A DNA stretch of 64,000 nucleotides from Paraglaciecola sp. MB-3u-78 (GTDB taxonomy: Bacteria; Pseudomonadota; Gammaproteobacteria; Enterobacterales; Alteromonadaceae), in NCBI RefSeq assembly GCF_002835935.1, contig NZ_PJCF01000006.1, forward strand, positions 806,001 to 870,000, read 5' to 3'. The translations under genes and the position numbers were made by a program. Shown here piece by piece: positions 1-8,823 of this stretch. The notes beneath the pieces are model-generated. The model had not been told where the DNA came from. It saw nothing but the letters and a program-made list of their open reading frames with translations, and searched no databases. The first letter of the stretch is position 1; the number at the start of each line of letters is the position of its first letter.

Positions 1-465
1 GTGTAGTTTGAAGATATCTTGATAGGTAACACGTTCAGCGATATCACAGCCTAAAACCATTTGCATAAGTTCATCAATTTCGGTCATTAATTGCAGATGA
101 GTAAAGCCCGGCCTATACCACTCAAGCAGGGTAAATTCAGGGTTATGAAAACGCCCAGCTTCTTCGTTTCTAAAAGACTTACAGATTTGATAAATCGCGC
201 CACTACCCGCGCATAAGAGCCTTTTCATGGCAAATTCTGGTGAGGTTTGTAAATACAAGGTACTCGCCTGCGGCGAAAAGGGATGCTTAAATTGAGTCGA
301 AAAAGAATGCAAATGTTCATCTGTAACGGTCGCGTGACTTAATACGGGGGTGTCTACTTCAAGCACATCACGCTCTGCAAAAAATTGTCTGATTTTTTGG
401 AGAACTATGGCCCGTTGCTTTAATACTTCAATTGAAGCAGTGGGGCGCCAGTTTTCTGTTCCCAT
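1..465 (-). CDS. epmA: EF-P--(R)-beta-lysine ligase EpmA, 3' part missing
   Basis: This is the N-terminal part (about 155 residues) of a short class II lysyl-tRNA synthetase paralogue without an anticodon-binding domain. EpmA attaches (R)-beta-lysine to Lys34 of elongation factor P in the cytoplasm. Visible class II features include the [11 protein letters not shown] segment near residue 35, [13 protein letters not shown] (motif 2 entry) and [20 protein letters not shown], where the family binds ATP and the amino acid. The ATG at 465 gives [11 protein letters not shown], matching the usual EpmA N-terminus. The gene runs off the left edge of the window. Its target efp lies just upstream on the same strand and the enzyme that makes the beta-lysine (epmB) is divergent, which strongly supports the call. 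Confidence 0.93.
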   Translation of the reverse strand, partial: MGTENWRPTASIEVLKQRAIVLQKIRQFFAERDVLEVDTPVLSHATVTDEHLHSFSTQFKHPFSPQASTLYLQTSPEFAMKRLLCAGSGAIYQICKSFRNEEAGRFHNPEFTLLEWYRPGFTHLQLMTEIDELMQMVLGCDIAERVTYQDIFKLH

Positions 466-486
466 GGTTTTCCCATTTAAAATAAT

Positions 487-512
487 AAAAAGCCCACTAA
501 CGTGGGCTTTTG
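487..512 (-). terminator. Hairpin terminator after efp
   Basis: AAAAGCCCAC (488-497), a TAAC loop and GTGGGCTTTT (502-511) form a perfect 10-bp stem. Read on the minus strand it ends in a U-run and lies 17 bases past the efp stop, before epmA. It probably lowers read-through from the highly expressed efp into epmA. The stem is symmetric, so it could also act on the plus strand. Confidence 0.8.
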
Positions 513-528
513 AATTTTGCTCGATAAA

Positions 529-1098
529 TTATTTTTGTGCTCTAGACACATACTCACCGTTACGTGTATCCACTCGAACGACTTCGCCTGTTTGCACAAA
601 TAATGGCACTCTTACAACGGCACCAGAGGATAAAGTGGCTGGTTTGCCACCGGTACCTGCAGTATCGCCTTTAAGGCCGGGATCAGTTTCAGTAATTTCT
701 AGTTCAACAAAATTAGCCGGTTGCACCACAATCGGGGCCCCGTTCCAAAGCGTAATTGTGCACGTATCGTTTTCTACTAACCACTTAACATTTTCACCGA
801 CTGCTTTTTCATCTGCGGCAATTTGTTCAAATGTATCATTATTCATAAAGTGCCAGAATTCACCATCTGTGTACAAATAGGCTAGCTCAGTGTCCAATAC
901 ATCTGCACCTTCTACCGAATCACCTGATTTGAAGGTTTTCTCAATTACTTTACCTGAGATAAGCTTACGAATTTTAACCCGACTAAAGGCTTGACCCTTT
1001 CCCGGTTTAACAAATTCATTTTCAAGAATGTTGCAAGGTTCGCCGTCGAGCATTATCTTTAGGCCCGATTTAAACTCATTTGTGCTGAAATTCGCCAT
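529..1098 (-). CDS. efp: Translation elongation factor P
   Basis: This 189-residue protein relieves ribosome stalling at polyproline stretches by binding between the P and E sites. It starts [20 protein letters not shown]. The modified lysine is seen as K34 in the loop [11 protein letters not shown], followed by the KOW-like N-terminal domain and the two OB domains. The C-terminus [12 protein letters not shown] is typical. The reading frame is open upstream to 1365, but the ATG at 1098 gives the family's normal length; the extra N-terminal stretch overlaps epmB and is not plausible. Lys34 is expected to be beta-lysylated by EpmA (gene downstream) using beta-lysine from EpmB (divergent gene). 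Confidence 0.97.
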   Translation of the reverse strand: MANFSTNEFKSGLKIMLDGEPCNILENEFVKPGKGQAFSRVKIRKLISGKVIEKTFKSGDSVEGADVLDTELAYLYTDGEFWHFMNNDTFEQIAADEKAVGENVKWLVENDTCTITLWNGAPIVVQPANFVELEITETDPGLKGDTAGTGGKPATLSSGAVVRVPLFVQTGEVVRVDTRNGEYVSRAQK

Positions 1099-1132
1099 GT
1101 GTCCCCGTAATATAACTATGCTGAGTCTATAA

Positions 1133-2158
1133 TTGTTGCAAATAATACCTAAAAAACTGATGACTGTGGAGAGTAACTGGCAAAAAGAAATGGCAATGTC
1201 TTTTACTGACCCTGTTTTGTTGCTCAAATATTTGGAATTACCCGAAGAAAACTTCGTAGCTGACATCAAAGCGCGGCAACTTTTCCCGATGCGCATACCA
1301 CGCCCTTTTGCTGCTAAAATGAAAAAAGGCGATCCACTCGATCCACTGTTTATGCAGGTATTCACTAGTCGTAACGAATTTGATTCAGCGCCAGGTTATT
1401 CCACCGATCCGTTACAAGAGCAAAACAATCAACAGCCCGGTATTTTACATAAGTATCAAAATCGTCTGCTGCTGCTGGTAAGGGGCGGTTGTGCGGTAAA
1501 TTGTCGTTATTGTTTTAGAAGGCATTTTCCCTACAGTGACAATTATCTAAATAAACAACAGTGGAAACAAGCGTTAGATTATATTGCAGCCAATCCACAA
1601 CTCGACGAAGTCATTTATTCCGGTGGCGATCCGCTGATGGCTAAGGATGAATTTTTAGCATGGTTAACCACCCAGATTGAGGCAATTCCACATATCAAAC
1701 GATTGCGTATTCACACGCGTTTGCCTGTGGTGATCCCTTCTAGAATAACAACGGAGTTAATAACATGGTTCACTCAGTCTCGGTTAAAACCTGTAATGGT
1801 GCTGCACGTCAATCATGCTAATGAAATCGACAAGGGGCTGGCAGAGTCGATGAAAAAGTTAAAACAAGCAGGGGTAACATTACTTAATCAGGCGGTGTTG
1901 CTCAAAGGTATAAACGATACTGCAGACCAACAAATTGCATTAAATGAAGGTTTGTTCGAGATAGGTGTGATGCCTTACTACCTACATGTGTTAGATAAGG
2001 TAGAAGGGGCTGAACATTTTGACTTGCCTGACAGTAAAGCAAAAGAACTGATGAGGGAATTGATAAAGCGTCAGCCAGGTTACCTGGTACCTAAACTCGT
2101 TAGAGAAATAGGTGGCCAGCCCGGCAAAACGCCACTTGATTTACAGCTTCATCCCTAG
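1133..2158 (+). CDS. epmB: EF-P beta-lysylation protein EpmB (lysine 2,3-aminomutase)
   Basis: This is a radical SAM, PLP-dependent enzyme that converts (S)-alpha-lysine to (R)-beta-lysine, the substrate EpmA puts on EF-P. The radical SAM cluster motif is seen as [15 protein letters not shown] near residue 121; it is followed by [10 protein letters not shown] and the C-terminal [19 protein letters not shown] block typical of the family. An in-frame TAA (1130-1132) directly precedes two TTG codons (1133, 1136), and the first ATG is at 1160. Homology with the E. coli N-terminus favours a TTG start at 1133 or 1136. Only 34 bases separate this start from that of divergent efp, so their promoters must overlap. 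Confidence 0.93.
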   Translation: MLQIIPKKLMTVESNWQKEMAMSFTDPVLLLKYLELPEENFVADIKARQLFPMRIPRPFAAKMKKGDPLDPLFMQVFTSRNEFDSAPGYSTDPLQEQNNQQPGILHKYQNRLLLLVRGGCAVNCRYCFRRHFPYSDNYLNKQQWKQALDYIAANPQLDEVIYSGGDPLMAKDEFLAWLTTQIEAIPHIKRLRIHTRLPVVIPSRITTELITWFTQSRLKPVMVLHVNHANEIDKGLAESMKKLKQAGVTLLNQAVLLKGINDTADQQIALNEGLFEIGVMPYYLHVLDKVEGAEHFDLPDSKAKELMRELIKRQPGYLVPKLVREIGGQPGKTPLDLQLHP

Positions 2159-2176
2159 GGCGTCCCCCACTTATAA

Positions 2177-2362
2177 TCAAACAAAAGTGTCGATATTAGA
2201 CCCAATTGTTGAGTGTGCAGACGAAGTTTTAGGGGCTGCAGATGCCTCTAATAGTTCTATTGTCGCTTGACCCTCTATTTTTTGCTGTGATTTAGCAAGT
2301 TGTAGAGACTTTATTTCAAGCGTCGAACTAACCGACGAGGAACTTGCTCCTGAAATATCCAT
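2177..2362 (-). CDS. YjfB-like small putative motility protein
   Basis: A 61-residue protein beginning MDISGASSSSVSSTLEIKSL, with a predicted amphipathic central helix (LQLAKSQQKIEGQATIELLEA). The N-terminal MDI and the central helix resemble the YjfB 'putative motility protein' family, whose function is unknown. The ATG at 2362 has a strong Shine-Dalgarno sequence (AAGGAGC, 6 bases upstream); an upstream in-frame ATG at 2395 is less likely. It is convergent with epmB (18-base gap). The family match is by pattern and moderate in certainty. Confidence 0.65.
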   Translation of the reverse strand: MDISGASSSSVSSTLEIKSLQLAKSQQKIEGQATIELLEASAAPKTSSAHSTIGSNIDTFV

Positions 2363-2436
2363 ACAGTGCTCCTTATTACTTGTAGCAAGGTACAAAAACG
2401 GGCAAGATCGCCCGCATCAAAACTATATCGACAACC

Positions 2437-2763
2437 TTGAGTAAAACTTTAACTATGCAAACAATTATTCAAACTTTGAGTGAGAACGTTCAAGTTATTT
2501 ATCGAAAATCTATCGATGCCGACCAAGTTATTAGCCGTTTACAACATGATGGTAAGGGCAAGTTCAGTGCGGTTTTTGCTGATGATGCTGGTTTCACTAC
2601 CAGTAGCCGATTATTTAAACCCTACGTAGAAGAACTAGCGAATGAAGTGCTAGCTTTGGAGCAAACAAACCAAGAATCTATAAAAAAACAACTGCCCAGC
2701 ATAGTAATGAAAATAGAATTGATGCTAAAAACGTTAAATAAATTTCAAAAAACGGCTCGTTAG
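2437..2763 (+). CDS. Conserved hypothetical protein, 108 aa
   Basis: A small, soluble, mostly helical protein with no signal peptide or membrane segment. I recognise no motif that fixes a function. Translation may start at TTG 2437 or at the in-frame ATG 2455 (MQTIIQTLSENVQV); neither has a good ribosome-binding site. It is divergent from the YjfB-like gene (74-base gap) and convergent with the next gene (18-base gap). The evenly charged composition and lack of rare-codon runs suggest a real gene. Confidence 0.6.
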   Translation: MSKTLTMQTIIQTLSENVQVIYRKSIDADQVISRLQHDGKGKFSAVFADDAGFTTSSRLFKPYVEELANEVLALEQTNQESIKKQLPSIVMKIELMLKTLNKFQKTAR

Positions 2764-2781
2764 TTGTAAAGTTTTAGCCTT

Positions 2782-4068
2782 TTAGCGTGACCTATGTATG
2801 GGTAATTCAGCAATTCTTTGGTTGATACTTCCCACCATTTTTATGTATTCAGGGCTGTCAACTTCAGTAAATATGCGAGTAAAATTATTTTTGCTTAAGC
2901 CTTCAGGTAATCCCTCTATGTCAGGAAAAAAGGCGTTTTCGTCGGTATTACCAGCGAGTATGTTCTGAACTGAACCGGCGCTGGATGGATTGGTGGCAGC
3001 AATAGCAAACTCCACGCCAGCAAAATCGGCGGCCAAATCAACAAAACTATAGCCACTGCCGTCGTCACTTCTATCCATCAACTCTTTGAATTCGCCAATG
3101 GCTATACTCAGACCCTGCTCCGATAATATTTTGATAGCTGCTGAGAAAATAAAATGCTGATTAAGGTCGGCTCTAGATTTTAAGGTAGGCCTGACCCTCG
3201 GTAATGCTGCCTTGCCCTTTTTGGGTTGCACGTCACCCACCAAATTAGCAAACCTATGATGTCCTGCATATATCGCGAGGGCCAAAATTGCTGCTTCGTT
3301 TTCTTTAGGGGCCGTATCACAATTGGAGCGATTTTTTGCCCAACTAAAAACAGGCCCAATATACTTAGCCAAGGATTGTGGGGTTGGCTTTTTGCCTACA
3401 TCTAATAAAGACAGTTGTTTCAAATAATACGCTGTTCTAAGCCGCATCTCCTCATCACTGCTTCCACCTAAACCTTGTTTGACATCGTTCAATTCTCTGA
3501 GAAATTTATCCAGTGGTAGTAAAGACAATTGCATGTGTTGCTCAGTCATAGAGACAGATTCTACCTGCTGTACAAATTGACTGGCGATATCACTGTTGGT
3601 ATACCAATTAGCTAAATAGACAAGGGTATCCAAAGCTAAACTACCAGGCACGTTAATAGGTCCAAATTTCACATGACTGACCTTAAAGCCAGGACCAGGT
3701 AGCAATAAAATATCAATATTCAGATATTGACCAATAGGATTTTTTGGCAACTGGTAGCTAGCCAAAATACTGGTTGAGTGTGAACGGATTAGCACTTGAC
3801 CATTAATTTTTCCATGGGCGCGCTGGGCAAAACCCACTAAACTATTGAGTTGATCTTGACTGATATTGATATTTTGTCTGTTGGTTCTATTTTTTATACT
3901 ATCACTGAGTTGCGTCATCAGTTTTTTAACGGATTCTGCTTGGTTGACCTGCTCACCGCTATTATTGACAACTAGGGGCTGAGGCTCCATTGCAGTTATA
4001 AAAAGACCAGCAATAACAATGCCTATCAGCAGTAGTAAAAAACTAATATATATAAAAACTTTAGTCAA
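2782..4068 (-). CDS. Membrane-anchored hypothetical protein, 428 aa
   Basis: The N-terminus MTKVFIYISFLLLLIGIVIAG is a single transmembrane anchor or uncleaved signal, so the remaining roughly 400 residues probably lie in the periplasm. The body mixes a beta-rich part (about 70-150) with an alpha-helical part (about 200-330). No catalytic motif was recognised, and I assign no function. It lies 54 bases downstream of parE on the same strand and may be cotranscribed with it. Confidence 0.75.
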   Translation of the reverse strand: MTKVFIYISFLLLLIGIVIAGLFITAMEPQPLVVNNSGEQVNQAESVKKLMTQLSDSIKNRTNRQNINISQDQLNSLVGFAQRAHGKINGQVLIRSHSTSILASYQLPKNPIGQYLNIDILLLPGPGFKVSHVKFGPINVPGSLALDTLVYLANWYTNSDIASQFVQQVESVSMTEQHMQLSLLPLDKFLRELNDVKQGLGGSSDEEMRLRTAYYLKQLSLLDVGKKPTPQSLAKYIGPVFSWAKNRSNCDTAPKENEAAILALAIYAGHHRFANLVGDVQPKKGKAALPRVRPTLKSRADLNQHFIFSAAIKILSEQGLSIAIGEFKELMDRSDDGSGYSFVDLAADFAGVEFAIAATNPSSAGSVQNILAGNTDENAFFPDIEGLPEGLSKNNFTRIFTEVDSPEYIKMVGSINQRIAELPIHRSR

Positions 4069-4122
4069 GATAGGTTCCTTTAAGCCTGATAATTGAGATA
4101 TGTGTTGACTAAAAATAAACCA

Positions 4123-6012
4123 CTAAACAATTGCCATATCTCCTTTTGACTCAAGCCACTCTTTTCTGTCTGGAGCACGTTTTTTAGAAAGCAACATATC
4201 CATCATTTCCAACATCTGGTCGGCATCGTCTACCATTAACTGAACTAACCTGCGGGTATTAGGATCCATGGTGGTTTCACGCAATTGCAAAGGGTTCATT
4301 TCACCCAACCCTTTGAAACGCTGCACATTCACTTTGCCACGTTTTTTCTCGGCGACAATGCGGTCTAGAATACCTTCTTTTTCACCTTCGTCTAAGGCGT
4401 AATACACCTCTTTACCTATATCAATTCTGAACAGCGGAGGCATCGCCACATATACATGCCCCCTATTTACTAAGGTTCTAAAATGTTTAACAAATAGTGC
4501 ACAAAGTAATGTGGCGATATGTAAACCATCGGAGTCAGCATCAGCCAAAATACAAATTTTGTCATATCGTAGGCCACTTAAATCTTCTGAATCAGGGTCA
4601 ATTCCTAAGGCTACAGAAATATCATGAATTTCTTGTGAAGCTAATACCTGAGATGAGTCTACTTCCCAACTGTTCAGGATTTTCCCGCGCAGTGGCATAA
4701 TAGCCTGAAATTCGCGGTCTCTGGCTTGTTTTGCAGAACCTCCAGCAGAATCTCCTTCTACTAAAAATAATTCTGAGCGAGTGGTATCTTGAGTCGAACA
4801 ATCAGTGAGTTTTCCGGGTAAAGCAGGACCTTGAGTAACCTTTTTACGGGCCACTTTTTTGCTTTGACGTAAACGGGTTTGGGCGTTGTTAATACACATG
4901 TCGGCCAATAATTCAGCTACATCGGTATGTTGGTTAAGCCATAGACTAAAAGCATCTTTCACCACACCGGATACAAAAGCCGCGGCTTGGCGTGAAGATA
5001 AACGTTCTTTTATTTGGCCTGCAAATTGTGGATCTTGCATTTTGGTGGACAACACATAACTGCAGCGATCCCAAATATCTTCTGGAGTGAGTTTGACTCC
5101 CCGTGGCATTAGGTTTCTAAATTCACAAAATTCACGCATCGACTCCAACAATCCCTGGCGTAAACCATTCACGTGGGTACCGCCTTGGAGCGTTGGGATA
5201 AGATTCACATAACTTTCAGTGATCATTTCACCACCTTCAGGTAGCCACATAACCGCCCAATCTGCAGCTTCGGTGTTTCCTGAAATTGCACCTATAAAGG
5301 GGCTATCTTCTGGCAAAGTCACATATTGTTTTACTGATTGATATAAATAGTCCCTTAAGCCATCTTCGAAGTACCATTCGGTGGTTTCATTGCTGATTTT
5401 ATCATCAAATCGAATGCGCAAGCCCGGACATAACACCGCTTTAGCACGCAACACATGTAAAAGCTTAGTGACAGAGAATTTGCTTGAATCAAAGTATTTG
5501 GGGTCAGGCCAAAAATGGACTTTTGTGCCTGTGTTACGTTTACCACAAGTATCAACAATTTCTAACTCTTGCACCTTGTCGCCGTTTTCAAAGGCAATTT
5601 GATGCACGTTGCCATTACGACGGATATTCACTTCCACCCTTTTGGATAAGGCGTTGACCACAGAAATACCGACGCCATGTAAACCACCAGAAAATTGATA
5701 ACTTTTATTCGAAAATTTACCGCCAGCGTGCAGCTTAGTCATGATCAACTCGACCCCTGAAATACCTTCTTCAGGGTGAATGTCTACAGGCATACCTCGA
5801 CCATCATCTGTCACTTCTATGGATTGGTCTGGATGTAATACCACTCGAATTGAAGTGGCAAACCCACCTAAGGCTTCATCAACACTGTTATCAATGACTT
5901 CTTGGCTTAAATGATTGGGTCGCGTGGTATCGGTGTACATTCCAGGGCGGCGTTGAACTGGCTCTAGGCCGTTCAAGACTTCAATAGCGTCTGCGTTATA
6001 TTCGTTTGACAT
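4123..6012 (-). CDS. parE: DNA topoisomerase IV subunit B
   Basis: ATPase subunit of topoisomerase IV, which decatenates daughter chromosomes together with ParC (34563-36884 here). It has 629 residues, the normal length. The GHKL ATPase domain shows VIDNSVDEALGG (Walker-like N box), DDGRGMPVDIHPEEG and GGLHGVGISVVNALS. The TOPRIM domain shows LFLVEGDSAGGSAKQARDR near residue 415 and DADSDGLHIATLL near residue 492; the RFKGLGEMNP motif follows. The ATG at 6012 gives MSNEYNADAIEVLNG, as in E. coli. Downstream of parE in other gammaproteobacteria the order differs, but the upstream run yqiA-cpdA-yqiB-nudF/tolC is the classical one. Confidence 0.97.
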   Translation of the reverse strand: MSNEYNADAIEVLNGLEPVQRRPGMYTDTTRPNHLSQEVIDNSVDEALGGFATSIRVVLHPDQSIEVTDDGRGMPVDIHPEEGISGVELIMTKLHAGGKFSNKSYQFSGGLHGVGISVVNALSKRVEVNIRRNGNVHQIAFENGDKVQELEIVDTCGKRNTGTKVHFWPDPKYFDSSKFSVTKLLHVLRAKAVLCPGLRIRFDDKISNETTEWYFEDGLRDYLYQSVKQYVTLPEDSPFIGAISGNTEAADWAVMWLPEGGEMITESYVNLIPTLQGGTHVNGLRQGLLESMREFCEFRNLMPRGVKLTPEDIWDRCSYVLSTKMQDPQFAGQIKERLSSRQAAAFVSGVVKDAFSLWLNQHTDVAELLADMCINNAQTRLRQSKKVARKKVTQGPALPGKLTDCSTQDTTRSELFLVEGDSAGGSAKQARDREFQAIMPLRGKILNSWEVDSSQVLASQEIHDISVALGIDPDSEDLSGLRYDKICILADADSDGLHIATLLCALFVKHFRTLVNRGHVYVAMPPLFRIDIGKEVYYALDEGEKEGILDRIVAEKKRGKVNVQRFKGLGEMNPLQLRETTMDPNTRRLVQLMVDDADQMLEMMDMLLSKKRAPDRKEWLESKGDMAIV

Positions 6013-6112
6013 AGTTCTTAATTAGAGCTCTTATTATTCGAATGGTGGTTGTGAGGTTATGCCTACAACCTAGTGTATGTGCCATAAAGAAACATGTTAT
6101 ACCAAGCTTCAA

Positions 6113-6691
6113 TTAGTCTTGCAGTAGAAACCTAAAAATATCTGGCAAGAATCTCTGAAAATCTTGAAAACTATGATCCCCGCCTTGTTCTATGCTTAAT
6201 TTATAATCTTGGTATTTGGTTTCGGCCTGACGATAGTCCAAGGTTTCATCTGCAGTTTGTAATAGTACCCAATAATCAGATGTCGGCTTCAAGGTTGGAG
6301 TATCCAAAAGACGAAGTTCGTCAATATGTTTGTTTTCCAGCAAAAAGGGTTGTTGGGTATTTGGATTAATATGTTCACCCAAAAAATGGACTAACAATTC
6401 AAAAGGGCGCACCGCGGGGTTAATCAATACCGCTTTGCCTGAATATTTTTCCACCATGAATGTGGATAAAAATCCGCCTAGTGAGCTACCAATAAAACGC
6501 AACTTTTTGCCTTTATGTTTAGCGACTAGCTGCTCAATAATAGCCAGCGCTTCATTAGGATAATTAGCAAGCTGTGGTATTTCTATGGCTAAATCAGGAT
6601 AGTTAGCCCTTACATGCTCAAAAAATTGCGCCGCTTTTTGAGATTGCGGAGAACTTAGAAATCCATGAAGATAAATAACGACATATTGCAA
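6113..6691 (-). CDS. yqiA: YqiA family esterase
   Basis: A 192-residue alpha/beta hydrolase of the YqiA family, which has esterase activity on short acyl esters in E. coli; the natural substrate is unknown. It shows the oxyanion-side YLHGFLSSPQS, the nucleophile elbow IGSSLGGFLS (Ser near residue 70) and the C-terminal GGDHSFQDF histidine. It is separated from cpdA by only two bases, so the two are in one operon, as in E. coli. Confidence 0.9.
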   Translation of the reverse strand: MQYVVIYLHGFLSSPQSQKAAQFFEHVRANYPDLAIEIPQLANYPNEALAIIEQLVAKHKGKKLRFIGSSLGGFLSTFMVEKYSGKAVLINPAVRPFELLVHFLGEHINPNTQQPFLLENKHIDELRLLDTPTLKPTSDYWVLLQTADETLDYRQAETKYQDYKLSIEQGGDHSFQDFQRFLPDIFRFLLQD

Positions 6692-6693
6692 AG

Positions 6694-7446
6694 TTAGACT
6701 TGCTCTTGTATTCGAAAAGTTGACGTGGTTATTTGACCATTTTTCAGCAGATTAATCACTCTATACCCTGGCATTAAATCGCTTATAGCAAAAGATTTTT
6801 GGTTTGCAAACTGCCAACAAGTAGAGGGACAAGCCATATATAAACACTGGTTTATTTGCTGTTCAATCGCCATATGGATATGCCCGTAAACTACTCCTTT
6901 TATTGACGGGTATTTTGCGACCACCTCATTAAAACGTTGACGGTTTGTCCATTCATGTTTATCCATCCAGCCCCCACAGGGAATAGGGTGATGATGGGCT
7001 GCTAATAAGTGATAACCCTGTGGGTATAGGCTTAAATATTCAACTAAAGAGGTCAAGCTACCTTCTGATATTTGACCCATAGCTTGTTGATATTGGGTGT
7101 CTAATAAATGAATATGCCATTGGTTAGGCAACACTATTCGTGGATTATTCAACCACAAATATTCTTCAAAAATATTTGCCTTTAGCTGTGTATGGTTGTC
7201 ATGGTTACCTGGAATAATGCCAATTTTGCAATCCATTTTTGTTTCATGGAGCAAACTAGACAAATGTTGGTAACTTTGTTCAGAGCCATCACCGCTTATG
7301 TCCCCCGTTATTAACAATACATCTGCTTGATGTGTTTTAACCTCAGCCAATATGTGTTTTAGGCTGCGAAAAGGGTTGATGTTGTTGTAGCCAACCCTTT
7401 GGTTATCAGCAAATAAATGGCAATCCGAAATTTGTATGATTTTCAT
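6694..7446 (-). CDS. cpdA: 3',5'-cyclic-AMP phosphodiesterase CpdA
   Basis: A 250-residue class III metallophosphoesterase that hydrolyses cAMP to AMP and so damps CRP signalling. The metal-binding motifs are all present: SDCHLF (D-x-H) at the start, TGDISGDGS, PGNHDNH, AAHHHP and YGHIHMA. Gene order nudF-yqiB-cpdA-yqiA-parE supports the assignment over other calcineurin-like phosphatases. It ends two bases before yqiA and begins 12 bases after the DUF1249 gene. Confidence 0.92.
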   Translation of the reverse strand: MKIIQISDCHLFADNQRVGYNNINPFRSLKHILAEVKTHQADVLLITGDISGDGSEQSYQHLSSLLHETKMDCKIGIIPGNHDNHTQLKANIFEEYLWLNNPRIVLPNQWHIHLLDTQYQQAMGQISEGSLTSLVEYLSLYPQGYHLLAAHHHPIPCGGWMDKHEWTNRQRFNEVVAKYPSIKGVVYGHIHMAIEQQINQCLYMACPSTCWQFANQKSFAISDLMPGYRVINLLKNGQITTSTFRIQEQV

Positions 7447-7458
7447 TTTAGGAATGAA

Positions 7459-7911
7459 CTAGACTTCAGAAAAATTTAGTTGGTTGCTTTGAGTTAAACA
7501 AAACTGCACCCATTCAGCTAAAAACAAATTAACCATTTCTTTTTCGTTTTTCTGATACATCTTAGTATTTGGGTATTGGTAGCTAGGCTTTAGAGATCCG
7601 ATATTCTGTGCGCTGATCACTTCTGCCATTTTTGCATCATGATATAACCTCACCTGTACCACAGGACGTAAAAACTCATATTCTATTTGTCCTATTTGGT
7701 TTTTTTGTGACATTTCTAAGGTGCTGGTATAACGGCTACAATCAATGATTTTAATGGTATACAACAAACTAGCATTCACTCGAAACTGATACTCTAAATC
7801 TTCTGTATCACAATCAGGAAGCAATCTTAATAAACGTCCATAGTTAACTTCACACACCTTATGCATGTTGGCTAGCTTAGGAACATATTTTCGACCTATC
7901 TCTTTAGTCAT
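7459..7911 (-). CDS. yqiB: DUF1249 family protein (YqiB)
   Basis: A 150-residue cytoplasmic protein of the YqiB/DUF1249 family, of unknown function. It shows the usual block YVPKLANMHKVCEVNYGRLLRLLP near the start and a C-terminal helix ending in a run that is poorly conserved in the family. Its ATG overlaps the end of nudF by 8 bases, so the two are translationally coupled. Confidence 0.9.
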   Translation of the reverse strand: MTKEIGRKYVPKLANMHKVCEVNYGRLLRLLPDCDTEDLEYQFRVNASLLYTIKIIDCSRYTSTLEMSQKNQIGQIEYEFLRPVVQVRLYHDAKMAEVISAQNIGSLKPSYQYPNTKMYQKNEKEMVNLFLAEWVQFCLTQSNQLNFSEV

Positions 7912-8539
7912 GTGACCAACTTTCCAATACTTGTTGTTTATTCATAGCAAACCATTGTAAAGCAATCAGCGTTGCAGCATTGTCAATTTTACCTGAGTTT
8001 ATCCAATCAAATGCGATTGATGAGGGCACTCTGTGCACTAAAATATCTTCACTTTCATATTCTAACCCATGCACACCTTTAGCATCGCTGGCATCTACCA
8101 AACCTATGAAAATATGCAAGCGCTCAGTGGTGCCACCTGGACTAGATAAATAGCTCAAGGCTTTATGCAATTTTTTTAAATCAAGGCCTGCTTCTTCTTT
8201 GGCTTCTCGGAAACAGACGTCTTCAGGTGTTTCGCCTTCATCAATGATACCTGCAACCACTTCCAGTAGCCAAGGTGAAGAGGAGGTGGGGATTGCGCCA
8301 ATACGCACTTGCTCAATCATTACAAATTCATCTAACACAGGATCGTATGGCAAAACAGCGATGGCGTGGCCTCGTTCAAAAACCTCTCGGATAACGACAT
8401 CGCTCCATCCGCCTTTAAACAATTTATGTTTAAATGCGTACTTAACCATTTTAAAGAAACCTTGGTATAACGTTTCCTTGCTTAATATTTGTACATCTTC
8501 ATCTGAAAACTGTTGAATTTTTTGTTGACTTTCTTGCAC
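7904..8539 (-). CDS. nudF: ADP-ribose pyrophosphatase NudF
   Basis: A 211-residue Nudix hydrolase that splits ADP-ribose to AMP and ribose 5-phosphate. The Nudix box is complete: GIIDEGETPEDVCFREAKEEAGL (about 91-113), preceded by the NudF-type dimer segment DVVIREVFERGHAIAVLPYDP. The start is a GTG at 8539, with GGAG six bases upstream. It is the first gene of nudF-yqiB-cpdA-yqiA(-parE) and is divergent from tolC across a 284-base gap that must hold both promoters. Confidence 0.93.
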   Translation of the reverse strand: MQESQQKIQQFSDEDVQILSKETLYQGFFKMVKYAFKHKLFKGGWSDVVIREVFERGHAIAVLPYDPVLDEFVMIEQVRIGAIPTSSSPWLLEVVAGIIDEGETPEDVCFREAKEEAGLDLKKLHKALSYLSSPGGTTERLHIFIGLVDASDAKGVHGLEYESEDILVHRVPSSIAFDWINSGKIDNAATLIALQWFAMNKQQVLESWSHD

Positions 8540-8721
8540 ACTTTTCTCCGACTATTAGCGTACTAATCTTTGGGTTATATAAACTATGCCCAAAGGTTTA
8601 AAAAGTAAGACTAGCATAACGAAGTTTCATATGCTGTGCGCTTAGGGTCTGTTAATTCATAATATTCTGTTACACTTCAGGCCTTGGTGTTACCACAAAG
8701 CATTGTTACTTAACACTTGAT

Positions 8722-8749
8722 TTGCTTAGACTTTACCCACACATATAAT
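8722..8749 (+). promoter_or_regulatory. Candidate sigma-70 promoter of tolC
   Basis: TTGCTT (8722-8727) and a perfect TATAAT (8744-8749) lie 16 bases apart, about 75 bases upstream of the tolC ATG. It is the best promoter match in the nudF/tolC gap. This is pattern reading only. Confidence 0.55.
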
Positions 8750-8823
8750 ATTGATATCCGACAATGCGTACCTTTCACTGAGTACATGGCTAAGATCGGA
8801 CAAAGAACCACATAGGACTACCA

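Noticed and set aside
1099-1365. N-terminal extension of efp
   Set aside because: The added 89 codons lie within epmB on the opposite strand and have no match in EF-P; ATG 1098 gives the normal length with Lys34 in register.
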